From assembly GCA_037133755.1 (NCBI GenBank), contig JBAXNN010000014.1:1-62701 (forward strand): 62,701 nt of DNA, given 5' to 3'. The notes beneath the pieces were generated by a model that did not search any database, had not been told where the DNA came from, and saw only the letters and a list, made by a program, of their open reading frames with translations. Positions 18,094 to 27,405 of this stretch are shown here, piece after piece. The translations under genes and the position numbers were made by a program. This DNA is from F1-60-MAGs149 sp037133755 (GTDB lineage Bacteria; Actinomycetota; Thermoleophilia; Gaiellales; F1-60-MAGs149). Numbering within the stretch: the stretch's first letter is position 1; every line of letters starts with the position of its first letter.

Positions 18094-19332
18094 ATGAACG
18101 TCATGACTCCCGACGAGCTGGGCCGCTACGCGGACGCCGTCATCGATACCTGCCTGCACATCAAGAAGGGCGATACCGTCGCCATTCACGGCGAGCCCGG
18201 GTCCCGCGCGTACGTCCACGCGCTCGTCGACTCGGCCTACGCGTCGGGTGCGCGCTTCGTCGATGTGCTCTACGTCGATCCGGTCATCCGTCGCGCGCGC
18301 ATCACCGGTGCGAAGGACGTCAACACGCTCAAGTGGTCGCCGCGCTGGCACCTCACGCGCATGAAGGACCTGATCGCCGCGGATGCGTCGCTGATCTCGA
18401 TCGCCGGCGAGGAGAACCCGGCGTTGATGAAGGGCGTCGATCCGAAGCGCGCGATGATGGAGATGACGGCGCGCATGCCGGGTCGTGAGGCGTACCTCAA
18501 GGCCGTGGCTGCGGGTACCGCGCGGTTCTGCGTCGTGGCGTATCCCGCGCCGGGCTGGGCCAAGCAGGTCTACCCGAAGCTGTCGGTCGAGCGCGCGCAG
18601 CGCGCACTTGCCAAGGACCTCCTCTCGTTCTGCCGCATCGGCGCGAACGATCCGGCGGGGGCCTGGGGCAAGCACGTCGAGAACCTCGTCAAGCGCGCCA
18701 CGCTCGTCAACAAGCGCAACTTCGTCGCGATGGAGTTCGTGGCACCGGGCACCGACCTGCGCGTCGGCCTGGCGCCGAAGACGCGCTGGTGTGCGGCCGA
18801 GATGAAGACGCCGAATGGCCGCCGCTGGTGCGCCAATCTCCCGACGGAGGAGGTCTTCGCGAGCCCGGACTATCGCTACACCGAGGGCCACTTCACCTGC
18901 ACGCGCCCGCTCTCGCTCGACGGCCAGATGTTCGACGGCATCAAGGCCGAGTTCGCCGGCGGCCAGCTGCAGCGCATTCAGGCCAAGACGGCCAAGCAGC
19001 GTGACTACCTCGCCGCCTACTTCGCGCGCGACAAGGGCGCGGGGCGTCTTGGCGAGGTCGCGCTCGTCGACAAGGCCTCGCGCATCGGCCAGGCCAACCG
19101 GATCTACCACACGACACTGCTCGACGAAAATGCCGTCGCGCACGTCGCCTTCGGCTCGGCCTACGGCGCCACGCGCTTTCCCGACTCGCGCATCACGGGC
19201 GATCGCGGCCTCAACGTCTCCAAGATCCACGTCGACGTGATGATCGGCTGCGACGACCTCACGGTGACCGGCATCACCGCCAAGGGCGAGCGCGTCCCGG
19301 TCATCAAGACGGGTGCCTGGGCGCTGAAGTAG
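18094..19332 (+). CDS. M29-family aminopeptidase
   Basis: A 412-residue metal-dependent aminopeptidase (thermophilic M29 family, AmpS/PepS type), which removes N-terminal residues from peptides in the cytoplasm. Family traits are the N-terminal domain with DTVAIHGEP, the middle GTDLRVGLA and NLPTEEVFASPDYRYTEG segments with Glu metal ligands, and C-terminal NRIYHTTLLDEN, HVAFGSAY and HVDVMIG. The ATG at 18094 is chosen because of the upstream hexamer; another Met is 9 nt later. Confidence 0.88.
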   Translation: MNVMTPDELGRYADAVIDTCLHIKKGDTVAIHGEPGSRAYVHALVDSAYASGARFVDVLYVDPVIRRARITGAKDVNTLKWSPRWHLTRMKDLIAADASLISIAGEENPALMKGVDPKRAMMEMTARMPGREAYLKAVAAGTARFCVVAYPAPGWAKQVYPKLSVERAQRALAKDLLSFCRIGANDPAGAWGKHVENLVKRATLVNKRNFVAMEFVAPGTDLRVGLAPKTRWCAAEMKTPNGRRWCANLPTEEVFASPDYRYTEGHFTCTRPLSLDGQMFDGIKAEFAGGQLQRIQAKTAKQRDYLAAYFARDKGAGRLGEVALVDKASRIGQANRIYHTTLLDENAVAHVAFGSAYGATRFPDSRITGDRGLNVSKIHVDVMIGCDDLTVTGITAKGERVPVIKTGAWALK

Positions 19333-19338
19333 GGCGCT

Positions 19339-19575
19339 CTACGCTGGGTCGTCGATCAGGACGACCCGGATTCCCCACGCATCGCCCGACGCGAACAGCG
19401 CGTCGGCATCGACCTCGTCTTCCCAGCCGAGCACGTGCGGTTCGGGCTGGTCGGCGGTGGATCCCAGAATGGCGCGCCGCTTCGGCACCTCGACGGGCGC
19501 CGGGCCCTGCAGCATGCGCTCGCGTGCCTCCTCGGCTGCCTCGACAGCGGGTCCCTCTGCGTAGCCCTTGCCCAT
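19339..19575 (-). CDS. Small acidic protein, unknown
   Basis: A 78-residue acidic protein with no recognised family. The N-terminal half is helical (AVEAAEEARERML); the C terminus is hydrophobic (AWGIRVVLIDDPA). It converges on the aminopeptidase gene with a 6-nt gap. Support for it being real is the ATG with a -10-like hexamer 6 nt upstream and the lack of a competing frame. Confidence 0.5.
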   Translation of the reverse strand: MGKGYAEGPAVEAAEEARERMLQGPAPVEVPKRRAILGSTADQPEPHVLGWEDEVDADALFASGDAWGIRVVLIDDPA

Positions 19576-19581
19576 AGCCCG

Positions 19582-19587
19582 ATGCTA
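19582..19587 (-). promoter_or_regulatory. Leaderless -10 hexamer for small acidic protein gene
   Basis: TAGCAT on the minus strand ends 6 nt before the ATG at 19575. It overlaps the stop codon of the gene upstream. Confidence 0.4.
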
Positions 19588-20151
19588 CTGCGCGGCGGCG
19601 CGCTTCGCAGCCTTGGCCGCGCGCTTGCCTGCCTGATACGCAGCGAGCTCCTCGGCGGTGCGGACCTCGCCGAGCGTGGGGTGGGTCGGCAGGAGGGCCG
19701 TGAGACCAGGCAGGTCGACGCCGTACTGCTTCGCGAGCAGGACCATCAACGACGTCACCTTGAGCGGGCCGATGCCCGGCAGGGCTCCGAGGCGTGCAGC
19801 GAGGTCGTCGCCGCTGGTCGCCTCCGTCCAGACCCGGGCGCCGTCACCGCCGTACGTCTCGACGATCACGTGGCAGAGGTCCTGGATACGGGCGGCCATG
19901 GTGCCGGGAAAGCGGTGCACGGCCGGCTTCTCGCGACAGACGGCGAGGAATGCGTCGGCATCCATCGTCGCAATGCGCGCCGGGTCGAGATGACCAAGCC
20001 GATCGCGCAGCACTGCCGGTCCGACGAACGCCTTCTGCACCGTCACCTGCTGGTCCAGCGCGAAGCCGATCAGCAGCGCGTTCGGATCCTCGGCGAGCAG
20101 GCGATCAGCGGCCTCGTCACCGGTCCAAGGGAGCAGTGCGGGAGCGGCCAC
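19585..20151 (-). CDS. Uncharacterised HhH-GPD-type base-excision repair protein
   Basis: A 188-residue protein like the actinobacterial HhH-GPD family modelled as TIGR03252. Typical parts are the N-terminal LLAEDPNALLIGFALDQQVTVQKAF and a helix-hairpin-helix (LGALPGIGPLKVTSLMVLLAK). The usual catalytic Asp of HhH-GPD glycosylases is not obvious here; only VDLPG follows the hairpin. The C terminus is Ala/Lys-rich. The GTG start is just after the CarD stop, so it is probably the second gene of a carD operon. Confidence 0.75.
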   Translation of the reverse strand: MAAPALLPWTGDEAADRLLAEDPNALLIGFALDQQVTVQKAFVGPAVLRDRLGHLDPARIATMDADAFLAVCREKPAVHRFPGTMAARIQDLCHVIVETYGGDGARVWTEATSGDDLAARLGALPGIGPLKVTSLMVLLAKQYGVDLPGLTALLPTHPTLGEVRTAEELAAYQAGKRAAKAAKRAAAQ

Positions 20152-20156
20152 GCGGC

Positions 20157-20663
20157 CTACTTGGCGGCGATGCGCTTCTCGATCGCCGCGTCGATGCGGG
20201 CGTCGGTCGCCTCGTCATCGAGCTTCAGCGCGGCGGCGAGCTCGCGGGCGTAGGCCTTGCGGACCTTCTCCATCAGCGTGCGCTGGCCGTCGTTGAGCTT
20301 GCGCGTCTCGGCGGTGTCGACGAGCGAGGCGAGCACCTCGACCATGGCGTCGAGCTCGCCCTCAGCAAAGCGATCCTTGAGCAGGCGGCCGTCGCGGTTC
20401 CACGGGATCGCCTCCTCGTAGCCAGAGACGAGAGCCTCGAGCGAACGCTCGGCGGCAGCCTTCGTCGTGACGAGGCGCAGACCGCGCTCAACGGCGCGGT
20501 CGAGCGGCACGGTGACGTTCATCTTGGAGTCGAGGACGAAGAGATCGACGACGGTGACCTTGTTCCCGAGCACGGTCTTCTCGCCGATGCCTTCGACGCG
20601 TGCGAAGCCCTCCGGCCCGAACACCACGGTCTTGCCCTTCTCGAACTGTGCCACCTTCGCCAT
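20157..20663 (-). CDS. carD: CarD-family transcriptional regulator
   Basis: A 168-residue protein that binds the RNA polymerase beta lobe and stabilises open complexes at promoters. The N-terminal Tudor-like domain is clear (VVFGPEGFARVEGI, then VVDLFVLDSKMNVTVPLDRAVERGLR), followed by a helical DNA-binding domain including the IPWNRDGRLLKDRF segment. The ATG has AGGAG 5 nt upstream, which rules out longer readings. A -10-like TATCCT lies in the leader. CarD matters here because so many promoters in the window are of one minimal type. Confidence 0.93.
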   Translation of the reverse strand: MAKVAQFEKGKTVVFGPEGFARVEGIGEKTVLGNKVTVVDLFVLDSKMNVTVPLDRAVERGLRLVTTKAAAERSLEALVSGYEEAIPWNRDGRLLKDRFAEGELDAMVEVLASLVDTAETRKLNDGQRTLMEKVRKAYARELAAALKLDDEATDARIDAAIEKRIAAK

Positions 20664-20790
20664 ATCGGCTCCTGATTCGACGTGCAGAGGGCTAAGGATA
20701 CGCGAGGACGCGATTTCGCCCGCCGGGTGCAGGGTCGGGTAGGCTTCTGAAGTCGCATTTGCGACGCCCACTGACTTCACGAGGTTGATG

Positions 20791-20991
20791 ATGCTCCGCC
20801 GCCTGCTTCCCGTCGCATTCCTTGCCCTGCTGCTGATCCCGTCGGCTGCGTTCGCGGCCGAGGGCGAGAACGGCGCGCCCAAGGAGTACGTCACCGAGTG
20901 GTTCCTCGCGCTGATCATCGGCATCATCGCCCTGTTCGCGATCATCGCGGGCTTCGAGGCGCGTCGCGCCCGCCGCAAGGCCTCGCACTAG
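20791..20991 (+). CDS. Small membrane protein
   Basis: A 66-residue protein with an N-terminal signal-like helix ending in an Ala-Phe-Ala-Ala site near residue 22, a short polar loop, a second hydrophobic helix (WFLALIIGIIALFAIIAGF), and a basic C terminus (ARRARRKASH). It is probably anchored with the tail in the cytoplasm. GAGG lies 6 nt before the chosen ATG; the ATG just before it is also possible. It is divergent from carD. Function unknown. Confidence 0.65.
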   Translation: MLRRLLPVAFLALLLIPSAAFAAEGENGAPKEYVTEWFLALIIGIIALFAIIAGFEARRARRKASH

Positions 20992-20993
20992 CT

Positions 20994-22834
<1,841 letters not shown>

Positions 22835-22838
<4 letters not shown>

Positions 22839-24178
22839 CGGCAGGCGTTGACGCGTGCGGCCACGACCGCGACGTCTGCATCGTCAAGCAGCGTGCGGCA
22901 GTCGAGCAACAGCAGCCCGTCCTCGAGTCGACCGAGGATGGCAGGCGATCCGGTGCGCAGGGCCTCGTGCAGCGTGCCGTCCTGATCGGGCAGGGCACAC
23001 GCTGCGCTCGGCAGATCGATCGTCGGCAGGGCGCCGCCGCCGATGCGCGCGGCGGTCTCCACAACCTCGCCGCCGGTGGCAGTCGCCAGGTCTTCGGCTC
23101 GGCGTTGGACGTCGGCGAGTGGTGCGCTGATCAGCCGGCGAACGGGGACGGCGGTGCGGGCGCGGACAGGGTCGCCGTGCAGGCGCAGCGTGGCCTGGAG
23201 CGCAGCGAGGCTCAGGCGGTCGATGCGCAGGGCGCGGGCGAGCGGGTCGCGCCCAATCGCGTGGACGAGGTCGGCACGGCCGGCGATCACACCGGCCTGC
23301 GGACCGCCAAGCAGCTTGTCACCCGAAAACAGCACGACGTCGGCACCGTCACCGATCGACCCGCGCGCGTCGGGCTCGCCCGGCAGGTCCGGGTCGGGGG
23401 ACAAGAGGCCCGAGCCGATGTCGTCGACGACCGGGATGCCATGTTCGCGGCCGAGGCGCGCGAGGTCGGCGGTCGCGACCTCCTCCGTAAAGCCCACGAC
23501 ACGGAAATTGGAGGGGTGGGCGCGCAGGATCAGCGCCGTGTCGGGGCTGATGGCGGCGGCGTAGTCGTCGAGTCGCGTGCGGTTGGTCGCTCCGACCTCG
23601 ACGAGGCGCGCGTCCGCCTGCTCCATGATCGTCGGCAGGCGGAAACCGTCGCCGATCTCGATCATCTGGCCGCGCGAGACGATCACCTCGCGACCGCGAG
23701 CGAGAGCCGCCAGCGTAAGGACCAGCGCGCCGGCCGCGTTGTTGACGGCCATTCCGGATTCGGCGCCGGTCAGCCGCGCGATCAGCGGGCCGAGATGCGA
23801 CTGGCGCGAGCCGCGCTGACCGGTCGCCAGATCGAGTTCGAGATCGGCGTACCCGCCGGCACTGGCGGCGATCGCTTCGACCGCCTCGGGGGCCAGGGGC
23901 GAGCGGCCGAGGTTGGTGTGGACGATCACGCCGGTGGCGTTGATGACGGTGCGCAGCGGCTGCGCGTCGAGCGCGCGAGCGGTGGCCACGATGATCGCGG
24001 TCTCTGCGCTGCGATCGGCGGCGGCGTCGGCGCCGTCGAGCAGCGCGGCGCGTCGCGCGTCAAGCGCACGGCGGACCAGATCGGCCGCGCCTGCCTGTCC
24101 GAGCTCGTCGATCAACGCCGTGCACGCAGCGTCGTGCAGCACGTGCTCGACCGAGGGCAGTTGGCGCAGGGCCTCCAT
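22835..24178 (-). CDS. selA: L-seryl-tRNA(Sec) selenium transferase SelA
   Basis: A 447-residue PLP enzyme that converts seryl-tRNA(Sec) to selenocysteyl-tRNA with selenophosphate. Visible parts are the N-terminal domain, INATGVIVHTNLGRSPL, the AHPSNFRVVGF segment, DDIGSGLL and the PLP-lysine site FSGDKLLGGPQAG. The length is near the bacterial norm. selA-selB are coupled by ATGA. No selD and no tRNA-Sec are seen in the window. The ATG has a -10-like hexamer 7 nt upstream. Confidence 0.95.
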
Positions 24179-24185
24179 GAGTCGA

Positions 24186-24191
24186 ATGGTA
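24186..24191 (-). promoter_or_regulatory. Leaderless -10 hexamer for selA-selB
   Basis: TACCAT on the minus strand lies 7 nt before the selA ATG. Confidence 0.45.
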
Positions 24192-24264
24192 CGGGGAATC
24201 GCGGCATTGACGTGCCGAGCGCCGGTGTGGTGCGCGGACAGGCTCTGATACTTTCACATTCTCA

Positions 24265-24933
24265 ATGATTCACTTGTATCAGATCACCGGATCCTCGTCC
24301 TTCGCGGCCCGCGCCGCCCTCGAGGAGGCAGGCGCCGACTATGAGGCGATCAACGTGCACCCGCGCAACCGCGATGTGATCCCGGGGTTTGCCGAGACGA
24401 ACCCGCTCAAGCGTGTGCCTGCGCTGCACGACGGCGACGTGCGCGTCTACGAGACCGGCGCAGTGCTGCTCTACATCGCAGATCGCTTCCCGGATTCGGG
24501 CCTGATTCCGCCGATCGGAGATCCGCGTCGCGCCGATGTGTACCGCTGGATCATGTGGACCGCGAACACGCTGCACGGCGCCTGGTGGCCACTGATGATG
24601 CCGTCGTTCCTCACGTCGGACGAGTCGGGCGCCGACGGTGTGCGCGCCAAAGGACTCGGCGCCATGGCCCAGCACGGCGCGTACCTCGACACGCAGCTCG
24701 AGGGTCGCGAGTGGTGCATCGGCGACCAGTTCTCGATCGCCGACATCTACCTCTACATGCTCGTCGGCTGGCAGTCGTTCGTGGACGACGTGCAGGTTGG
24801 CGGCGCCCCGGTGCAGGAGCACTTCGCCCGCGTTGGCGCCCGCCCGGCGATCGCTCGTGCTCGCGAGCTCGACGATCTCAAGCCCGACTTCATGCGAAAC
24901 AACCCCGACATGCGCGGCGGCGAGAAGATCTAG
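24265..24933 (+). CDS. Glutathione S-transferase family protein
   Basis: A 222-residue protein with a thioredoxin-like N-terminal domain (IHLYQITGSSSFAARAALEEAG, with Ser at the usual catalytic turn, and NPLKRVPALHDGD, VYETGAVLLYIADRF) and an all-helical C-terminal domain (GDQFSIADIYLYML). It may conjugate or isomerise small molecules; many actinobacteria lack glutathione, so the true thiol is open. An extended -10-like TG-A-TACTTT ends 10 nt before the ATG. Divergent from selA. Confidence 0.85.
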   Translation: MIHLYQITGSSSFAARAALEEAGADYEAINVHPRNRDVIPGFAETNPLKRVPALHDGDVRVYETGAVLLYIADRFPDSGLIPPIGDPRRADVYRWIMWTANTLHGAWWPLMMPSFLTSDESGADGVRAKGLGAMAQHGAYLDTQLEGREWCIGDQFSIADIYLYMLVGWQSFVDDVQVGGAPVQEHFARVGARPAIARARELDDLKPDFMRNNPDMRGGEKI

Positions 24934-24974
24934 CTGTTCCGCCCGCGCGACGCAGCCGGTCGTCATTCGGGTGC

Positions 24975-25078
24975 AGATGCTCCAAAGGGGTCAGACCCGT
25001 ATGGAGCATGCCTAAGGATCTCGGCAGACCGACACCGTCACTGATGCTCCATACGGGTCTGACCCCTTTGGAGCATCT
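24975..25078. repeat. REPIN-like inverted doublet A with GGGTCAGACCC cores
   Basis: Two 35-nt arms, 24975-25009 and 25044-25078, are perfect reverse complements separated by 34 nt. Each arm is itself a hairpin: ATGCTCCA and TGGAGCAT enclose a GGGTC-A-GACCC core. A related doublet lies at 31735-31835 with an unrelated spacer, and a lone core lies at 37098-37122. The layout is that of REP doublets mobilised by RAYT transposases; no such transposase is in the window. It also lies between two convergent genes and could end both transcripts. Confidence 0.85.
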
Positions 25079-25081
25079 CGC

Positions 25082-25741
25082 TCAGGACCCGCGTCCGACC
25101 CAGACGGCGCCGTCGCTGTAGACCTCGCGCTTCCAGATCGGGACGGACACCTTCAGCTGCTCGATGATCCACTGGGTCGCGGCGAGCGCGGACGGGCGGT
25201 GGCGCGAGGTGGAGACGATCACCACCGACGCCTCACCGGGCATCACGACGCCGGTGCGGTGGGCAATCTCGACGGCCAGGAGCTCGTGGTCGGCGGCGGC
25301 CTGCCGGGCGATGCGCTCGAGTTCCTCGACGGCCATCTCCTCGTAGGCCTCGTACTCGAGGCGCACGACGTCCTTGCCGCGCGTCGCGTTGCGGACCGTG
25401 CCGGTGAAGGCAGCCTGTGCGCCCGCGCGCTCGTCGTTGGCTCGCGCGTGCGCAGCAGCGATATCGATTGGGTCGGCGCTGATGGTCACGCCGATGCGCG
25501 GCTCATCCGATCCGCCCGAGACGGGTGGAATCAGCGCGATCTCATCGCCCTCACCGACAGGGGTCGAGGCATCTGCGTACGTCCGGTTGATCGCGAAGGC
25601 GATGCCCGGCGGCTGCTCGCCGAGGTCGAGCAGCGCCCAGACGTCGCCCGCGACGGCGCCAGCCGGCAGTTCGAGCTCGGTCGAGCCGGTGCCGGCGCGC
25701 TCGCGCAGGCCGGCGAAGAGGCGGACGGTGACGCTCGGCAT
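25082..25741 (-). CDS. moaX: MoaD-MoaE fusion (molybdopterin synthase, MoaX-like)
   Basis: A 219-residue fusion of both molybdopterin synthase subunits. Residues 1-77 are MoaD, a ubiquitin-fold sulfur carrier ending in PPVSGG at 72-77. Residues 81-219 are MoaE, with TVRNATRGKDVVRLEYEAY split across the start of the domain and the catalytic-Lys region VPIWKREVYSDG. The GG must be freed by cleavage to form the thiocarboxylate, as reported for mycobacterial MoaX. The ATG has a -10-like hexamer 6 nt upstream. Divergent from the mutase gene. Confidence 0.93.
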   Translation of the reverse strand: MPSVTVRLFAGLRERAGTGSTELELPAGAVAGDVWALLDLGEQPPGIAFAINRTYADASTPVGEGDEIALIPPVSGGSDEPRIGVTISADPIDIAAAHARANDERAGAQAAFTGTVRNATRGKDVVRLEYEAYEEMAVEELERIARQAAADHELLAVEIAHRTGVVMPGEASVVIVSTSRHRPSALAATQWIIEQLKVSVPIWKREVYSDGAVWVGRGS

Positions 25742-25747
25742 GGCGGC

Positions 25748-25753
25748 AGTCTA
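25748..25753 (-). promoter_or_regulatory. Leaderless -10 hexamer for moaD-moaE
   Basis: TAGACT on the minus strand lies 6 nt before the ATG at 25741. The opposing mutase -10 is only 27 nt away. Confidence 0.5.
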
Positions 25754-25780
25754 CGGGGGCATCGCGGAACCGTGTCCGGC

Positions 25781-25786
25781 TACGCT
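25781..25786 (+). promoter_or_regulatory. Leaderless -10 hexamer for mutase gene
   Basis: TACGCT lies 8 nt before the GTG at 25795. Confidence 0.45.
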
Positions 25787-25794
25787 GCCACATC

Positions 25795-27354
25795 GTGAGC
25801 GACGATCAGGTGACGACCGAATCGGGCATTCCCGTGCCGCCCTTCTGCGAGGGGCCTGGCAGCGACGCCCTCGGCGATCCCGGGCAGTACCCGTACACCC
25901 GCGGCGTCCGCGCCGACGGCTATCGCAGCCGCCCGTGGACCATGCGCCAGTACGCCGGCTTCGCCAGCGCCGAGGAGACGAACGAGCGCTTCCATCTGCT
26001 GCTCGAGCGCGGCCAGACCGGTCTCTCAACGGCCTTCGACCTGCCGACCCAGCTCGGCCTTGATTCGGACGATCCGAAGAGCCTTGGCGAGGTCGGCCGC
26101 ACCGGCGTGGCGATCGACTCGATCGAGGACATGGAGCGCCTCTTCAAGGGCATCCCGATGGGCGAGGCATCGACCTCGATGACGATCAACGCGCCCGCCT
26201 CGGTGCTGCTGCTCCTGTATCAGCTGACCGGCGAGCGGCAGGGCGTCGCACCGGAGCAGCTGAGCGGCACGATCCAGAACGACATCCTCAAGGAGTACGC
26301 GGCGCGCGGGAACTACATCTTCCCGCCGCGTCCGTCGATGCGTCTGACGGTCGACACCATGGCGTACGCCAAGGAGCACCTGCCGCGGTTCAACACGATC
26401 TCGATCTCCGGGTACCACATCCGCGAGGCCGGCTCGACCGCGGTGCAGGAGCTTGCCTTCACGCTCGCGAATGGCCTCGCCTACGTGCAGGCCGCGGTTG
26501 ACGCGGGACTCGACGTCGACGCGTTCGCGCCGCGGCTGTCCTTCTTCTTCAACGCGCACAACGACGTCTTCCAGGAGGTCGCGAAGTTCCGCGCGGCACG
26601 CCGCATGTGGGCGCGCTTCATGGAGGAACGCTTCGGCGCCAAGGACGAGCGCTCGAAGATGCTGCGCTTCCACGCGCAGACGGGCGGCTCCACGCTGACG
26701 GCGCAGCAGCCCGAGGTCAACCTGATTCGCGTCGCGCTGCAGGCCTTCTCGGCCACGGCCGGTGGCGCGCAGTCGCTCCACACCAACGGGTTTGATGAGG
26801 CGCTCGCGCTGCCGACGGAGCACGCCGCCACGCTCGCGCTGCGCACGCAGCAGGTGCTGGCGCACGAGTCCGGCATCACCGCGACGGCCGATCCGTTCGG
26901 CGGCTCCTGGTACATCGAGGGCCTCACCGACGAGCTCGAGGCACGCGCGCTCGAGCTGATCGACGAGATCGACAAGCTCGGTGGCAGCGTCGTCGCCACG
27001 GAACAGGGCTTCATTCAGGATCAGATCGAGGACTCGGCCTACCGCTCGCTGCGCCGCCTCGAGAACGGCGACGACATCGTGGTCGGCGTCAACAAGTACC
27101 GCAACGAGGAGGAGCCCGAGGTGCCGATCCACCGGATCGACGCGAGCCTCGAGCAGCAGCAGGTTGCGCGGACGCAGGCACTCCGTGCCGCCCGCGATAG
27201 CGGCGCCGTCGAGTCGGCGCTCGCCGCCGTCCGTGCCGCTGCCGACTCCGATACGAACCTGCTTCATCCCATGAAGGACGCGCTCGCCGCCCACGCCACC
27301 GTCGGCGAGGTCTGTGGCGTTCTGCGCGAGACCTGGGGTACCCACGACCGCTGA
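25795..27354 (+). CDS. Methylmalonyl-CoA mutase-family large subunit
   Basis: A 519-residue TIM-barrel subunit of a B12-dependent acyl-CoA mutase, which would convert methylmalonyl-CoA to succinyl-CoA with a separate B12-binding subunit (absent here). Conserved parts include RPWTMRQYAGF (47-56), TIQNDILKE, ARGNYIFPP with the CoA-carboxylate Arg, SISGYHIREAG, and SLHTNGFDEA. The pocket segment that normally reads PTMY before RPWT is ADGY (40-43), so the substrate is less certain. It precedes the propionyl-CoA carboxylase genes, which supports the methylmalonyl assignment. Confidence 0.88.
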   Translation: MSDDQVTTESGIPVPPFCEGPGSDALGDPGQYPYTRGVRADGYRSRPWTMRQYAGFASAEETNERFHLLLERGQTGLSTAFDLPTQLGLDSDDPKSLGEVGRTGVAIDSIEDMERLFKGIPMGEASTSMTINAPASVLLLLYQLTGERQGVAPEQLSGTIQNDILKEYAARGNYIFPPRPSMRLTVDTMAYAKEHLPRFNTISISGYHIREAGSTAVQELAFTLANGLAYVQAAVDAGLDVDAFAPRLSFFFNAHNDVFQEVAKFRAARRMWARFMEERFGAKDERSKMLRFHAQTGGSTLTAQQPEVNLIRVALQAFSATAGGAQSLHTNGFDEALALPTEHAATLALRTQQVLAHESGITATADPFGGSWYIEGLTDELEARALELIDEIDKLGGSVVATEQGFIQDQIEDSAYRSLRRLENGDDIVVGVNKYRNEEEPEVPIHRIDASLEQQQVARTQALRAARDSGAVESALAAVRAAADSDTNLLHPMKDALAAHATVGEVCGVLRETWGTHDR

Positions 27355-27405
27355 GTGACGCCCGGCGGGGTATTCTCCCGCCGTCCGAGAGGAAGACGAG
27401 ATCCT

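Noticed and set aside
17796..18104. Longer IF-1 reading with 30 additional N-terminal residues
   Set aside because: IF-1 is about 72 residues in nearly all bacteria, and the GTG at 18014 has GGAG at the right distance.
24179..24264. tRNA-Sec between selA and the GST gene
   Set aside because: No acceptor-stem pairing, UCA anticodon or T loop can be found in this gap on either strand.
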